From Pseudonocardia kunmingensis (GTDB lineage: Bacteria; Actinomycetota; Actinomycetes; Mycobacteriales; Pseudonocardiaceae), in assembly GCF_006716445.1 (NCBI RefSeq), contig NZ_VFPA01000003.1, positions 1,178,001-1,242,000 on the forward strand: a DNA stretch of 64,000 bases, in the 5' to 3' direction. Below the pieces are notes generated by a model, which made no database searches, had not been told where the DNA came from, and saw nothing but the letters and a program-made list of their open reading frames with translations. Shown here in pieces: positions 1 through 7,607 of this stretch. Every line of letters starts with the position of its first letter. Position 1 is the first letter of the stretch. The position numbers and the translations under genes were made by a program.

Positions 1-1125
1 CCCCGCACCGGCAGCGCCGGGTGGTGGGTGATCGCCGCGGTGCTGGTGGCGCAGGCCGTGGCGGTGGCCTGGGTCGGCCGGTTCCCCACGACGGTCCTGC
101 CGGGGCTGGCCGCCCTCCCGCTCGTCATGGCCTGGGCCGTTCCGAGCGCGGCGTTCAGCCTGACCGCCGTCGCCGAGCTGGCCGGGGTGTTCCTCGCCGT
201 CGTCGCCCGCCCGCCCCGGCGGCGGTGGGTCGCGCCGGCGGCGACCGCGCTCCTGCTGGCGACCGCGCACTTCCTCAACGAGGTCCGCAGCGGTGCGTCC
301 GACCCGGCCCCGGCGGTCGTCAGCGGGCTGCTGCAGGCGCTCGTCGTCGTCGGGTTGCCGCTGCTGCTCGGGCTGGTGGTCGTCGCGCAGCGGGACGCCC
401 ACGACGCCCGTCGCCACGAGGTGCAGGCGCTGCGCCGGGAGCAGGACGCCCTCCTGCAGGCCGCGGTCTCGCAGCAGCGCGTGGCGATGTCGCGGGAGCT
501 GCACGACATCGCCGCACACCACATCTCCGGCATCGCGCTGATGGCCGCGGCGATCGACCGGCAGATCGACGCCGACCCGGCAGCGGCGCGACGCTCGGCG
601 GGCCAGATCCGCGAGCAGAGCAGCGCCGTCCTCGACGACCTGCGCAGGCTGGTCGGGCTGCTGCGCGAGGGCGCCGACGCCACCCGGCCCGTGGAGACCC
701 TCGACGCCGTGACCGCGCTGGTCGAGGCCCGCAGGGCCGCGGGGGCCGCGATCGACCTCGTCGTCCCCGCGGGGAACCCGGCCGTGGGCCCGCTCGCCCA
801 GCTCGTCGCCTACCGGATGGTGCAGGAGTCGCTGGCCAACGCCGCGGCGCACGCACCGGGCGCGCGGTGCGCGGTCGAGGTCGGCGAACCGCGCGACGGA
901 CGGCTCACGATCACCGTCCGCAACGGTGCGCCCGCAGAACCCGACCCGGGCCCCGGCGGCGGGTTCGGGCTGGTCGGCATGGCCGAGCGGGCGCAGCTGG
1001 TCGGCGCCGACCTCACCTACGGCCGCACGCGGGACGGCGGCTGGGAGGTGCGTCTGACGCTCCCGGTCGAGGACCCGCTCAGTACGATCCGCCCGCCCGC
1101 GCCGCTCCCGGAGGCCCCTGCATGA
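1..1125 (+). CDS. NarL-family sensor histidine kinase (5' partial)
   Basis: Membrane sensor kinase that would phosphorylate the response regulator encoded next to it. The frame is open at the left edge, so the true start lies outside the window; a GTG at 28 is only an internal candidate. The first ~120 residues are hydrophobic and contain several membrane segments. The HisKA_3 dimerisation/phosphoacceptor motif SRELHDIAAHHIS follows (His about residue 159 counting from position 28). A degenerate N-box VQESLANAAAHA and a glycine-rich GGGFGLVGMAERAQ segment complete an HATPase_c domain. The stop codon overlaps the start of the regulator gene by 4 bp (ATGA), so the pair is translationally coupled. 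The stimulus cannot be inferred. Confidence 0.93.
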   Translation, partial: PRTGSAGWWVIAAVLVAQAVAVAWVGRFPTTVLPGLAALPLVMAWAVPSAAFSLTAVAELAGVFLAVVARPPRRRWVAPAATALLLATAHFLNEVRSGASDPAPAVVSGLLQALVVVGLPLLLGLVVVAQRDAHDARRHEVQALRREQDALLQAAVSQQRVAMSRELHDIAAHHISGIALMAAAIDRQIDADPAAARRSAGQIREQSSAVLDDLRRLVGLLREGADATRPVETLDAVTALVEARRAAGAAIDLVVPAGNPAVGPLAQLVAYRMVQESLANAAAHAPGARCAVEVGEPRDGRLTITVRNGAPAEPDPGPGGGFGLVGMAERAQLVGADLTYGRTRDGGWEVRLTLPVEDPLSTIRPPAPLPEAPA

Positions 1126-1799
1126 TCCGCGTGCTCATCGCCGACGACCAGCACCTGGTCCGCACCGGCCTGGCGGTGCTGCTGGGCGCCGAGCCCGACA
1201 TCGAGGTGGCCGGCGTGGCCTCGGACGGCGACGAGGCGCTGGCGATGGCCCGCGACCTGGTGCCCGACGTCGCCTGCCTCGACATCCGGATGCCGGGCCG
1301 GAGCGGCATCGAGGTGGCCCGCGAGCTGTGCGCCCCCGACGCCGTCCCGCAGGTGCCGGTCCTCGTGCTGACGACGTTCGACCTCGACGACTACGTGTTC
1401 GGCGCCCTGGAGGCCGGGGCGTCGGGGTTCCTGCTCAAGGACGCGCCGCCGGAGACGATCGTGCACGCCGTCCGGCAGGTCGCGGCCGGCCAGGGCACCA
1501 TCGACCAGACGCTGACCCGCCGCATCCTGGCCGAGTTCGTCCAGCGCCGGCGGCTGCAGCCCGTGACGGGCCGGCGCGCCGAGGACCTGCTCACCCCCCG
1601 GGAGCACGAGATCCTGCTGCTGCTCGCCCAGGGGATGTCGAACGACGACATCGCCCGCACCCTCGTCGTCGAGCTGTCGACGGTGAAGTCGCACCTGGCG
1701 CGGATGCTGCCCAAGCTGGGCGTGCGGTCCCGGCTGCAGGCGGTGGTCTGGGCGTATCAGAACGGCGTGGTCGCGGTCCCCGGACCGGGCGGCGGGTAG
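1122..1799 (+). CDS. NarL/FixJ (LuxR-type) response regulator
   Basis: DNA-binding partner of the upstream kinase, 225 aa. The receiver domain has the acidic pair Asp8/Asp9 and the phosphoacceptor Asp54 (ACLDIRMPG), with the Lys of LLKDAPP near residue 105. The C-terminus is a LuxR helix-turn-helix starting LTPREHEILLLLAQG, with recognition helix around STVKSHLARMLPKLG. The start ATG overlaps the kinase stop as ATGA. The 3' end overlaps the convergent CPBP protease gene by 43 bp. Targets are unknown; cognate genes are often adjacent, and the neighbouring membrane protease is a possible one (inference only). Confidence 0.95.
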   Translation: MIRVLIADDQHLVRTGLAVLLGAEPDIEVAGVASDGDEALAMARDLVPDVACLDIRMPGRSGIEVARELCAPDAVPQVPVLVLTTFDLDDYVFGALEAGASGFLLKDAPPETIVHAVRQVAAGQGTIDQTLTRRILAEFVQRRRLQPVTGRRAEDLLTPREHEILLLLAQGMSNDDIARTLVVELSTVKSHLARMLPKLGVRSRLQAVVWAYQNGVVAVPGPGGG

Positions 1800-2692
1800 C
1801 CGAGCCGCCCGCGGGTCCCCAGCAGGACCAGCACGCAGGCGACGACCGCGCCCGCGGCCATCGCGTGCGACGCCCGGTCCGCGTCGATCGACGGGAACAT
1901 CTCCGACCACAGGACCGAGGCGAAGTTGTTCACGCTGACGTGCGCCAGCACGGCCAGCGGGAGGCTCTCCCCGGTGCGGTTGAACACCCAGGTCATCACG
2001 ACGTTGAAGGCGATGCAGAACACGGCGAACGACACGGCGCGGGTCCAGTCCGCGTCCGGCCAGCCGCCCCACTCGGTGAGGAACAGCGGCAGGTGCCAGA
2101 CCGCCCAGACCGGGCCCAGCACCATCGTCCCGGTCAGCGGCCCGAAGCGGCGCTGCAGGCGGGGCAGCGCGAAGTCGCGCCAGCCGGGTTCCTCCGCGAG
2201 GCCGGTCGTCACCATCTGGAGGAGCAGCCCCGGCACGTAGGCGGCCACCGCCATCGTCGACGGCGCGTGCACCTGCCCGCCGGAGAAGACGTACCCGGTG
2301 GCCAGCATGGCCGCGGGCACACCGAGCAGCGCGATCGCGTACCAGTGCCACCGGACCCGCCAGCGCCACATCCGCCCGAGCCAGCGCCGCAACCCGGGCC
2401 GCCCGTCGGCCACGGCGGTGACGAACAGCGCCGACGCGATCGGGCCGAGGTAGGCCCCGGGCAGCACCCCGAGGAGCTGGCTCGTGCCCAGGACGTCGGG
2501 GAAGCGGTAGCTCCAGATCCCGAGCCCGTTCTGCGACAGGATGTAGGGCACCCAGGCCAGCCAGCTCATGAGGTTGGCGAGCACGAAGAAGCTGAGCAGC
2601 GGGTGGCGTCGCACCGGCCCGAGCGCTCCCCCGCCCCGCGCCCGCGGTCGTGGCGGGGCACCGAGCCCCGTGTTCCGGTCCGAGATCGTCAT
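1757..2692 (-). CDS. CPBP family intramembrane glutamic endopeptidase
   Basis: Polytopic membrane protein of 311 aa related to type II CAAX prenyl endopeptidases/bacteriocin-processing proteases (CPBP, ABI). The conserved motifs are present in order: EEPGWR (Glu167, Glu168, Arg172), the second motif AVWHLP (His200) and the third VLAHVSVNNF (His251). There are about seven hydrophobic segments. The ATG at 2692 was chosen over the longer frame to 2881, because the N-terminal extension is low-complexity and crosses the intergenic inverted repeat. Expression probably starts in that upstream gap. Its substrate cannot be told from sequence. Confidence 0.88.
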   Translation of the reverse strand: MTISDRNTGLGAPPRPRARGGGALGPVRRHPLLSFFVLANLMSWLAWVPYILSQNGLGIWSYRFPDVLGTSQLLGVLPGAYLGPIASALFVTAVADGRPGLRRWLGRMWRWRVRWHWYAIALLGVPAAMLATGYVFSGGQVHAPSTMAVAAYVPGLLLQMVTTGLAEEPGWRDFALPRLQRRFGPLTGTMVLGPVWAVWHLPLFLTEWGGWPDADWTRAVSFAVFCIAFNVVMTWVFNRTGESLPLAVLAHVSVNNFASVLWSEMFPSIDADRASHAMAAGAVVACVLVLLGTRGRLGYPPPGPGTATTPF

Positions 2693-2789
2693 GGGGCCGA
2701 GTCTGGGATCCGGCGCGGCCTGCCACGAGAGGTGAAGGATCGAAGGCCGGGGGTGCCATCGAAAGGTGCAGACGCCGCTCGTGATCCCG

Positions 2790-2837
2790 GGTATCGGTCG
2801 CCCATTGCTGCGATCACGACGATGGGCAACCGATACC
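2790..2837. repeat. 16-bp intergenic inverted repeat
   Basis: Arms GGTATCGGTCGCCCAT (2790-2805) and ATGGGCAACCGATACC (2822-2837) pair at 15 of 16 positions across a 16-bp spacer. It lies between the stop of the AhpD-like gene (2898) and the start of the protease gene (2692), both on the minus strand. It could be a hairpin at the end of the first transcript or an operator for the second. There is no T-tract. Confidence 0.6.
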
Positions 2838-2897
2838 GCGGATCTCGGCCGGCCCGGCGGCGCGGCGCACCCCTCCCGCACCGCGCCGCCGGGCCCG

Positions 2898-3371
2898 TCA
2901 GGCGAACTGGCCCGGCACGTAGTCGCCCGCGGGCTGCTGGACGAGGACGTTCACGCGGTTGAAGGCGTTCATGAGCGCGATGAGCGAGACCAGCGCGCCG
3001 AGCTGCTCCTCGTCGTAGTGCTTGGCGGCGGACGCCCAGGCCTCGTCCGTGACGCCGCCGGCCGCGTCCGCGATCCGGGTGCCCTGCTCCGCCAGCTCCA
3101 GCGCCGCGCGCTCGGCCTCGGTGAACACCGTGGCCTCCCGCCACGCCGCGACCAGGTTGAGCCGCACCGTGGACTCCCCGGCGGTGAGGGCGTCCTTCGT
3201 GTGCATGTCGGTGCAGAAGCCGCAGCCGTTGATCTGGCTCGCGCGCAGCGCCACCAGCTGCGCCGTTGCGGAAGGCAGCGTCGAGCCCTCGACCACCTTC
3301 CCCGCGGCGACGATGTGCTTGAGGAACTTGCCGGCGGTCGGGTTGGTGAACAGGTTCAGGCGGGCGTCCAT
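2898..3371 (-). CDS. AhpD-like carboxymuconolactone decarboxylase family protein
   Basis: Small helical protein of 157 aa in the AhpD/CMD peroxidase-like family, usually linked to disulfide or peroxide chemistry. The redox motif GCGFCTDMH is complete (Cys50, Cys53, His57) inside the expected helical core. The start ATG has a strong GGAGGAG ribosome site. It stands alone on the minus strand; a 250-bp gap separates it from the thioesterase gene upstream. A role in peroxide or thiol homeostasis is a family-level inference. Confidence 0.92.
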   Translation of the reverse strand: MDARLNLFTNPTAGKFLKHIVAAGKVVEGSTLPSATAQLVALRASQINGCGFCTDMHTKDALTAGESTVRLNLVAAWREATVFTEAERAALELAEQGTRIADAAGGVTDEAWASAAKHYDEEQLGALVSLIALMNAFNRVNVLVQQPAGDYVPGQFA

Positions 3372-3554
3372 GGTGAGCTCCTCCGGGTTGTGGGACTACA
3401 CCTCTGACGCCGTGGGCCGCCGAACTGTGACGACAGCGGATGTGATGCGCGTCGCACCAGGACCGGGATGGTCGCGGACCGCCGACGCCTCCGCCTCCAC
3501 ACGGACGAGTCGAGCGACGATGAGCGCGGCACGCTGGGTGTAGGGCGGGGTCCC

Positions 3555-3593
3555 GGTGCCCGGGACGGCGACTCGCACCGCCGTCCCGGCACC
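3555..3593 (-). terminator. Hairpin after thioesterase gene
   Basis: A GC-rich stem (GGTGCCCGGGACGGCG against CGCCGTCCCGGCACC, one bulge) with an 8-bp loop lies 29 bp past the stop of the minus-strand thioesterase gene. It has no T-run, which is common for actinobacterial hairpin terminators. It separates that operon from the AhpD-like gene. Confidence 0.6.
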
Positions 3594-3621
3594 GTCGACG
3601 TCGGCCCTCCTCGACGTCACC

Positions 3622-4101
3622 TCAGGCCGGCGCGGCCGCACCGGCGAGCACGCCGGCGCGGCCCGCCGCGCCCTGCCGCCGCAGGAACGCGGCCTTGGGG
3701 TCGAGCCGTCGGGTGGTGAACCGTTCGAGGCTGACCACGCAGAACCCCAGTACCCCGGAGGCGACCAGCTCGAGGTCGTCGCGGGCGTCCACCCGCCACT
3801 CGCTGTACCTGCCCTCGACCCGCTCGCAGCGGGCGTGCACGGTCAGCGTCGCGCCGGCGGGAACGGGCGCGAGGTGGGCGATCTCGAAGCGGGTGCCGAG
3901 GGAGCACTCGTCGTCCCGCATGTGGCCGCGCAGGGCGAGCATGGCGGGCCATTCGCACACCCCGAGGAGCCAGCCGCTGGCCATCACCTCCGGTTTGCGG
4001 ATGAACTCGGCCACGCCCGGCAGCAGCCGCTGGACCATGTTCTCGCGGCCGACCCGGTAGGTGACGGTCTGCGTCGTCCCGATCGTGACGCCGCCGCTCA
4101 C
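3622..4101 (-). CDS. Thioesterase-like (hot-dog fold, FlK-like) protein
   Basis: A 159-aa protein starting with GTG at 4101. Its body (TQTVTYRVGRENMVQRLLPG, then a long amphipathic helix and the strand run FEIAHLAPVPAGATLTVHARC and LELVASGVLGFCVVS) has the length and layout of single-domain hot-dog thioesterases similar to fluoroacetyl-CoA thioesterase FlK. Specific catalytic residues could not be assigned, so the substrate is unknown. The start overlaps the stop of a 46-codon gene by 4 bp (GTGA), so the two are almost certainly one operon. A longer in-frame extension upstream was rejected because it overlaps that small gene and is arginine/proline-rich shadow sequence. Confidence 0.7.
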   Translation of the reverse strand: MSGGVTIGTTQTVTYRVGRENMVQRLLPGVAEFIRKPEVMASGWLLGVCEWPAMLALRGHMRDDECSLGTRFEIAHLAPVPAGATLTVHARCERVEGRYSEWRVDARDDLELVASGVLGFCVVSLERFTTRRLDPKAAFLRRQGAAGRAGVLAGAAAPA

Positions 4102-4238
4102 CAGCGCGTCCCGTCGACGGCGACGTGGTCGTCCTCGTGCGCGGCCGGCGCCACGCAGGTCCATTCCAGGTCGTGGATGGGACGCAGGGCGTCGCCGCAC
4201 GTGGCCGTGCGGTCGAGGTCGTTCGTTTCCTGGTGCAT
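4098..4238 (-). CDS. 46-aa small protein coupled to thioesterase
   Basis: A 46-codon gene below usual size cut-offs. It has an ATG preceded by a good GGGAGAG ribosome site, and its TGA overlaps the GTG of the thioesterase gene by 4 bp. The predicted peptide is acidic and His/Asp-rich with two cysteines (RTATCGDALRPIHDLEWTC), then AAHEDDHVAVDGTRW. The Cys/His/Asp content could bind a metal, but no family is recognised. Its reality rests on the ribosome site, the overlap and non-shadow composition; function is unknown. It may instead act only as a leader that couples translation of the next gene. Confidence 0.6.
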   Translation of the reverse strand: MHQETNDLDRTATCGDALRPIHDLEWTCVAPAAHEDDHVAVDGTRW

Positions 4239-5025
4239 CTCTCTCCCGAGCGTGGTTCGCGGACGCCGCGCACGCCGGAACCGCGCAGGACGGACCGGGG
4301 CGCCCGCGGTGCGTCGCGGCGTGCCCGATCCGGCCCGCGCCGATCACCGAGCGGGTCGTCCGAGGTACTGGCGGCCGTTCACCGGTCGCCGGATGCGGCC
4401 ACCGTGCGGCGGTCGCGCTCCGGGCGTCGCCGGTCGGGGCGCGTGAGGTGCGCCCGCGGGCCCAGAGGATGTGTCGTGCTGCCGGGGCCCGCGTCGGGGC
4501 GGGCGCCGGAGAGGCGGCGTGCAGCCGGTTCGTGCCGGACTCGCCGGAGACGGGCGAGCCCTCGTGCCGTGACGTACTCCCTACGTGCTGTCCGTGCAGA
4601 TCCCCACCGCGGCCGGCGGGAGCACCGTTCGCCCTCGTCGACCGCGGCCACGACGCTCGACGAGCCCCCCGGGTCGGCAGGGAAGATCATCTCGAGTCGT
4701 GGCGACAGGCTTGCATGAACGATTCAGAAGCCGCACGGCGGGCCCACCTCCCCCGTCCGTTGGACACGACGGAGCCGCACGCCCCCACGCGATGATCATG
4801 TTCGTCCTGGTGCGGGGCTCCGTCGACCCGGTCGCGCAGCCGCCGCGCACCCGCTCGATCAGGTGGCCCGCCACGCGGGTGCCCGACAGCCGGCGGCCGG
4901 GAGGTGCGCCGATTTCGCCCGGTCGGGCGTACCCGGGCGGGAGCCGGAACCGGCGCGCTCCCGGCGACGACCGGTGCATCGACCCGGATCCCCCGGCGTC
5001 GCCCCGCTCCCGCGGTGAGGAGACC
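4239..5025. other. 787-bp gap without a convincing gene
   Basis: Open frames here on either strand are arginine/proline-rich, lack ribosome sites and resemble no family. The gap must hold the promoters for the divergent minus-strand 46-aa gene operon and the plus-strand cysteine-rich small gene. A short palindrome ACGTA-CTCCC-TACGT sits near 4573-4587. No other structure was recognised. Confidence 0.5.
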
Positions 5026-5235
5026 ATGCGACACATCGCCACGTTCTGCGGCCAGTGCAACTGCGGCTGCCCCGAGCTGTACATCGACGACGCGGCGCCG
5101 CCCGAGCGCCGGGTGGTCCTCACCGACGACTTCGGCCAGCGCGTCCAGATGAGCGTGGCGCAGCTCGCCGACCTGGTCGCGGAGGCCCGCAGCGGCGCGC
5201 TCGACGAGGTCGTCGGGAGCGTCGCCACCGGGTGA
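5026..5235 (+). CDS. 69-aa cysteine-rich small protein
   Basis: Short protein with an N-terminal cluster of cysteines, FCGQCNCGCPELYID (Cys8, Cys11, Cys13, Cys15), followed by a proline/acidic stretch, a strand RRVVLTDDFGQ and a helix MSVAQLADLVAEARSGAL. A strong GTGAGGAG ribosome site precedes the ATG. The four closely spaced cysteines suggest a metal or Fe-S site, or a thiol redox function. The family is not recognised here, so function is open. The stop lies 13 bp from the convergent EamA gene stop. Confidence 0.75.
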   Translation: MRHIATFCGQCNCGCPELYIDDAAPPERRVVLTDDFGQRVQMSVAQLADLVAEARSGALDEVVGSVATG

Positions 5236-5248
5236 CGGCAGCGCCGTC

Positions 5249-6184
5249 TCAGCCCACCCGGACGGCGCGCCCCGGTGCCGAGCGGATCCCGATGGAGCGG
5301 GTGCGCTGGGTGAGGACGACGCAGAGCAGGACGGCCAGCGCGACGCCGATCGCGGAGACCGTGACCGTCTCACCGAGGAGCAGCGCGGCCCAGCCCAGTG
5401 TGAGCAGGGGCTGGACGAGCTGGATCTGCCCCACCCGCGCGATGCCGCCCCTGGCGAGGCCCGCGTACCAGGCGAAGAAGGCCAGGAACATCGAGACGAG
5501 GGTGAGGTAGGCGAAGCCCGTCCAGGCGACGGGTCCCGCGTGCGGAGGCGCCTGGACCGCGACGAGGGCGGTGATGGTGACCGTGACCGGCAGGGAGAGG
5601 ACCAGGGCCGAGCAGATGGTGTTGGCACCGCCGATCTCCCGCGCCACCGCACCGCCCTCGGCGTAGCCGAGGGCGCACAGGACCACAGCGGCCAGGAGGA
5701 ACACGTCGGCCGCCTCCAGCGCCCCGGTCGCGCTGCCGCTGACCACGGTGAAGGCCACCACCACGGCCAGGCCCGCGCCGCCGGCGAGCCAGAACAGCGC
5801 CGGGGGCCGCTCGCGGGCGCGCAGCACGGCGAAGACGGCGGTGAGGGCGGGCAGGACGGCGACCACGACGCCGCCGTGGGCGGCGGTCGTGGCCGTCAGC
5901 GCCAGGGAGGTGAACAGCGGGAAGCCCACCACGACGCCCGCGGCGACCACCGCGAGCCGCCGGCACTGGGCGGCCGAGGGGCGCGGCGCGCGTCGCAGGC
6001 GCAGGTAGAGCACGGCCAGCAGGCCGGCGCCGACCGAGCGCCCGAACGCCACCAGCCACGGGTCCAGGTCGGCGACGGCGGCCCTGGTGGCGGGCATCGA
6101 CATGCTGAACCCCAGGACGCCCACGGCTCCGAGGGCGCTACCCGTGACCGCGGCACGCCGGGAAGCGCTACTCTCACTCGTCAT
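5249..6184 (-). CDS. EamA/DMT-family transporter
   Basis: A 311-aa inner-membrane protein with about ten hydrophobic helices in two repeated halves, typical of EamA (DMT) metabolite exporters of the RhaT/YdcZ type. The second half has the usual LLLGETVTVSAIGVALAVLLCV ending (the GE-T motif of EamA repeats). Start ATG at 6184 overlaps the divergent MocR start codon (6183-6185), so its promoter must lie inside the MocR coding region, where an inverted repeat sits at 6192-6215. MocR-type regulators often control a divergent exporter or enzyme, so this pair is probably a regulator-exporter unit for an amino-acid-like compound (inference). Confidence 0.9.
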   Translation of the reverse strand: MTSESSASRRAAVTGSALGAVGVLGFSMSMPATRAAVADLDPWLVAFGRSVGAGLLAVLYLRLRRAPRPSAAQCRRLAVVAAGVVVGFPLFTSLALTATTAAHGGVVVAVLPALTAVFAVLRARERPPALFWLAGGAGLAVVVAFTVVSGSATGALEAADVFLLAAVVLCALGYAEGGAVAREIGGANTICSALVLSLPVTVTITALVAVQAPPHAGPVAWTGFAYLTLVSMFLAFFAWYAGLARGGIARVGQIQLVQPLLTLGWAALLLGETVTVSAIGVALAVLLCVVLTQRTRSIGIRSAPGRAVRVG

Positions 6185-7607
6185 GGACGACGATAACGCG
6201 GCGCAGCGCGTTATCCAAGATCTGCGACGAGCGGCTGCGGCCGGGGCCGGCACCCGGATGCCGTCGGTGCGGGAGCTCACGGCGCGGCACCGCGCCTCAC
6301 CGGGGACGGTGGCCCGCGCGACGCGTCGTCTGGTCGCCGAGGGCCTCGTCGAGGCTGTTCCCGGTCGTGGCGTGTTCGCGGTCGCGCCGCCGCCGAGCCC
6401 GCCGGCACGGTCGGACCTGTCCTGGCAGGCCGTCGCGCTCGGTGCCCGGCCCGGAGGCGAGGAAGCGGTGCAGGCCCTGCTCGCCGTGCCCCCGGCCGGG
6501 GCGATCGCGCTGTCGTCCGGGTACCTCGACCCGACCCTGCAGCCCACGGCGCCGCTGGGGGCGGCGCTGGCGCGAGCCGCGCGCCGTCCCGGCGCGTGGG
6601 ACCGCGGCCCCGCGCAGGGCGACGCGGAGCTTCGCGCCTGGTTCGCCCGCGAGTGCGGAGGGCTCCTGGACGCCGACGACATGATCATCTGTCCCGGCGG
6701 CCAAGCCGCCCTGTCCACGGCGATCCGCGCCCTGACCGCGCCCGGCGAGGCCGTACTGGTGGAGTCGCCGACCTACGTGGGCGCGCTGGCCGCGGCACGG
6801 GCGGCCGGCCGCCAGGTGGTTCCCGTCCCGGCCGACGCCGACGGCGTCCGGCCCGACCTGCTGGCCGCGGCGCTCGACCGGACCGGGGCACGGCTGTTCT
6901 ACTGCCAGCCGCTGTACGCCAACCCGCACGGCGCCGTACTGGCGCCGCACCGCCGCGCCGCCGTGATGAGCGCGATCCACGACGCCGGAGCGTTCCTGCT
7001 GGAGGACGACTACGCCCGCGACCTGGGCATCGAGGCCGATCCCCCGCCCCCGCTCGCCGCCGACGACGCCGACGGCCACGTCGTCCACCTGAGATCGCTC
7101 ACCAAGCCGGCCGCACCGGGGCTGCGCGTCGCCGCGCTCGGCGCCCGCGGGCAGGCCGGCATGCGGCTGCGGGCGGCGCGCGTCCTCGACGACTTCTTCG
7201 TGGCCGGGCCGCTGCAGCACGCCGCGCTGGACCTGGTCACCTCACCGGCCTGGCAGCGGCACCGGCGCACGGTCCGGACGGCGCTGCGCGCGCGTCGCGA
7301 CGCCCTGCTGTCGGCCCTGCGACGGCACGCACCGGACCTGCTGCCCGCCGCGGTGCCTCGCGGCGGCCTGCACCTGTGGGTGCGCCTGCCCGCAGCCGTC
7401 GACGAGTCCGACCTGGTCACCGCCGCGGCCGCCGAGCAGGTCGTCGTGTTCCCCGGTCACCCGTGGTTCGCCGCCGAGCCGCCGGCCGCGTTCCTGCGGC
7501 TGACCTACGCCGCCGCACCGCCCGCCCTGCTCGACGAGGGCGTCCGCAGGCTGGCACGCGCCCTGGCGGGCCTCGGTCACGGCACGGGCCCGGCCGCGGA
7601 CGGCTGA
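6183..7607 (+). CDS. MocR-type PLP-dependent transcriptional regulator (GntR family)
   Basis: A 474-aa fusion of an N-terminal GntR winged helix (MPSVRELTARHRASPGTVARATRRL, residues ~20-70) to an aminotransferase class I-like domain (~100-470). PLP-domain landmarks include FYCQPLYANPHGAVL, LEDDYARDL and the Schiff-base lysine of LRSLTKPAAPGLRVAALG. Such proteins sense PLP or amino compounds and do not usually catalyse transamination. The ATG at 6183 was preferred to an upstream GTG: it gives the normal GntR N-terminus and sits about 8 bp from a -10-like TACTCT. The 3' end overlaps the convergent flavoprotein gene by 31 bp. Confidence 0.93.
   Translation: MDDDNAAQRVIQDLRRAAAAGAGTRMPSVRELTARHRASPGTVARATRRLVAEGLVEAVPGRGVFAVAPPPSPPARSDLSWQAVALGARPGGEEAVQALLAVPPAGAIALSSGYLDPTLQPTAPLGAALARAARRPGAWDRGPAQGDAELRAWFARECGGLLDADDMIICPGGQAALSTAIRALTAPGEAVLVESPTYVGALAAARAAGRQVVPVPADADGVRPDLLAAALDRTGARLFYCQPLYANPHGAVLAPHRRAAVMSAIHDAGAFLLEDDYARDLGIEADPPPPLAADDADGHVVHLRSLTKPAAPGLRVAALGARGQAGMRLRAARVLDDFFVAGPLQHAALDLVTSPAWQRHRRTVRTALRARRDALLSALRRHAPDLLPAAVPRGGLHLWVRLPAAVDESDLVTAAAAEQVVVFPGHPWFAAEPPAAFLRLTYAAAPPALLDEGVRRLARALAGLGHGTGPAADG
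6192..6215. promoter_or_regulatory. Candidate MocR operator inside regulator CDS
   Basis: Perfect 9-bp inverted repeat GATAACGCG / CGCGTTATC with a 6-bp spacer, 9 bp inside the MocR coding sequence. Because the divergent starts overlap, this is the upstream region of the EamA gene. A -10-like TACTCT at 6169-6174 would make the MocR transcript leaderless. Confidence 0.6.

Noticed and set aside
1017..2759. Long minus-strand frame of 580 codons
   Set aside because: Arg/Ala/Pro-rich shadow of the response regulator and the CPBP gene in another frame; no family pattern and no ribosome site.
4379..5025. Several open frames on both strands in the gap 4239-5025
   Set aside because: No start context, strongly biased composition and no motif; treated as non-coding.
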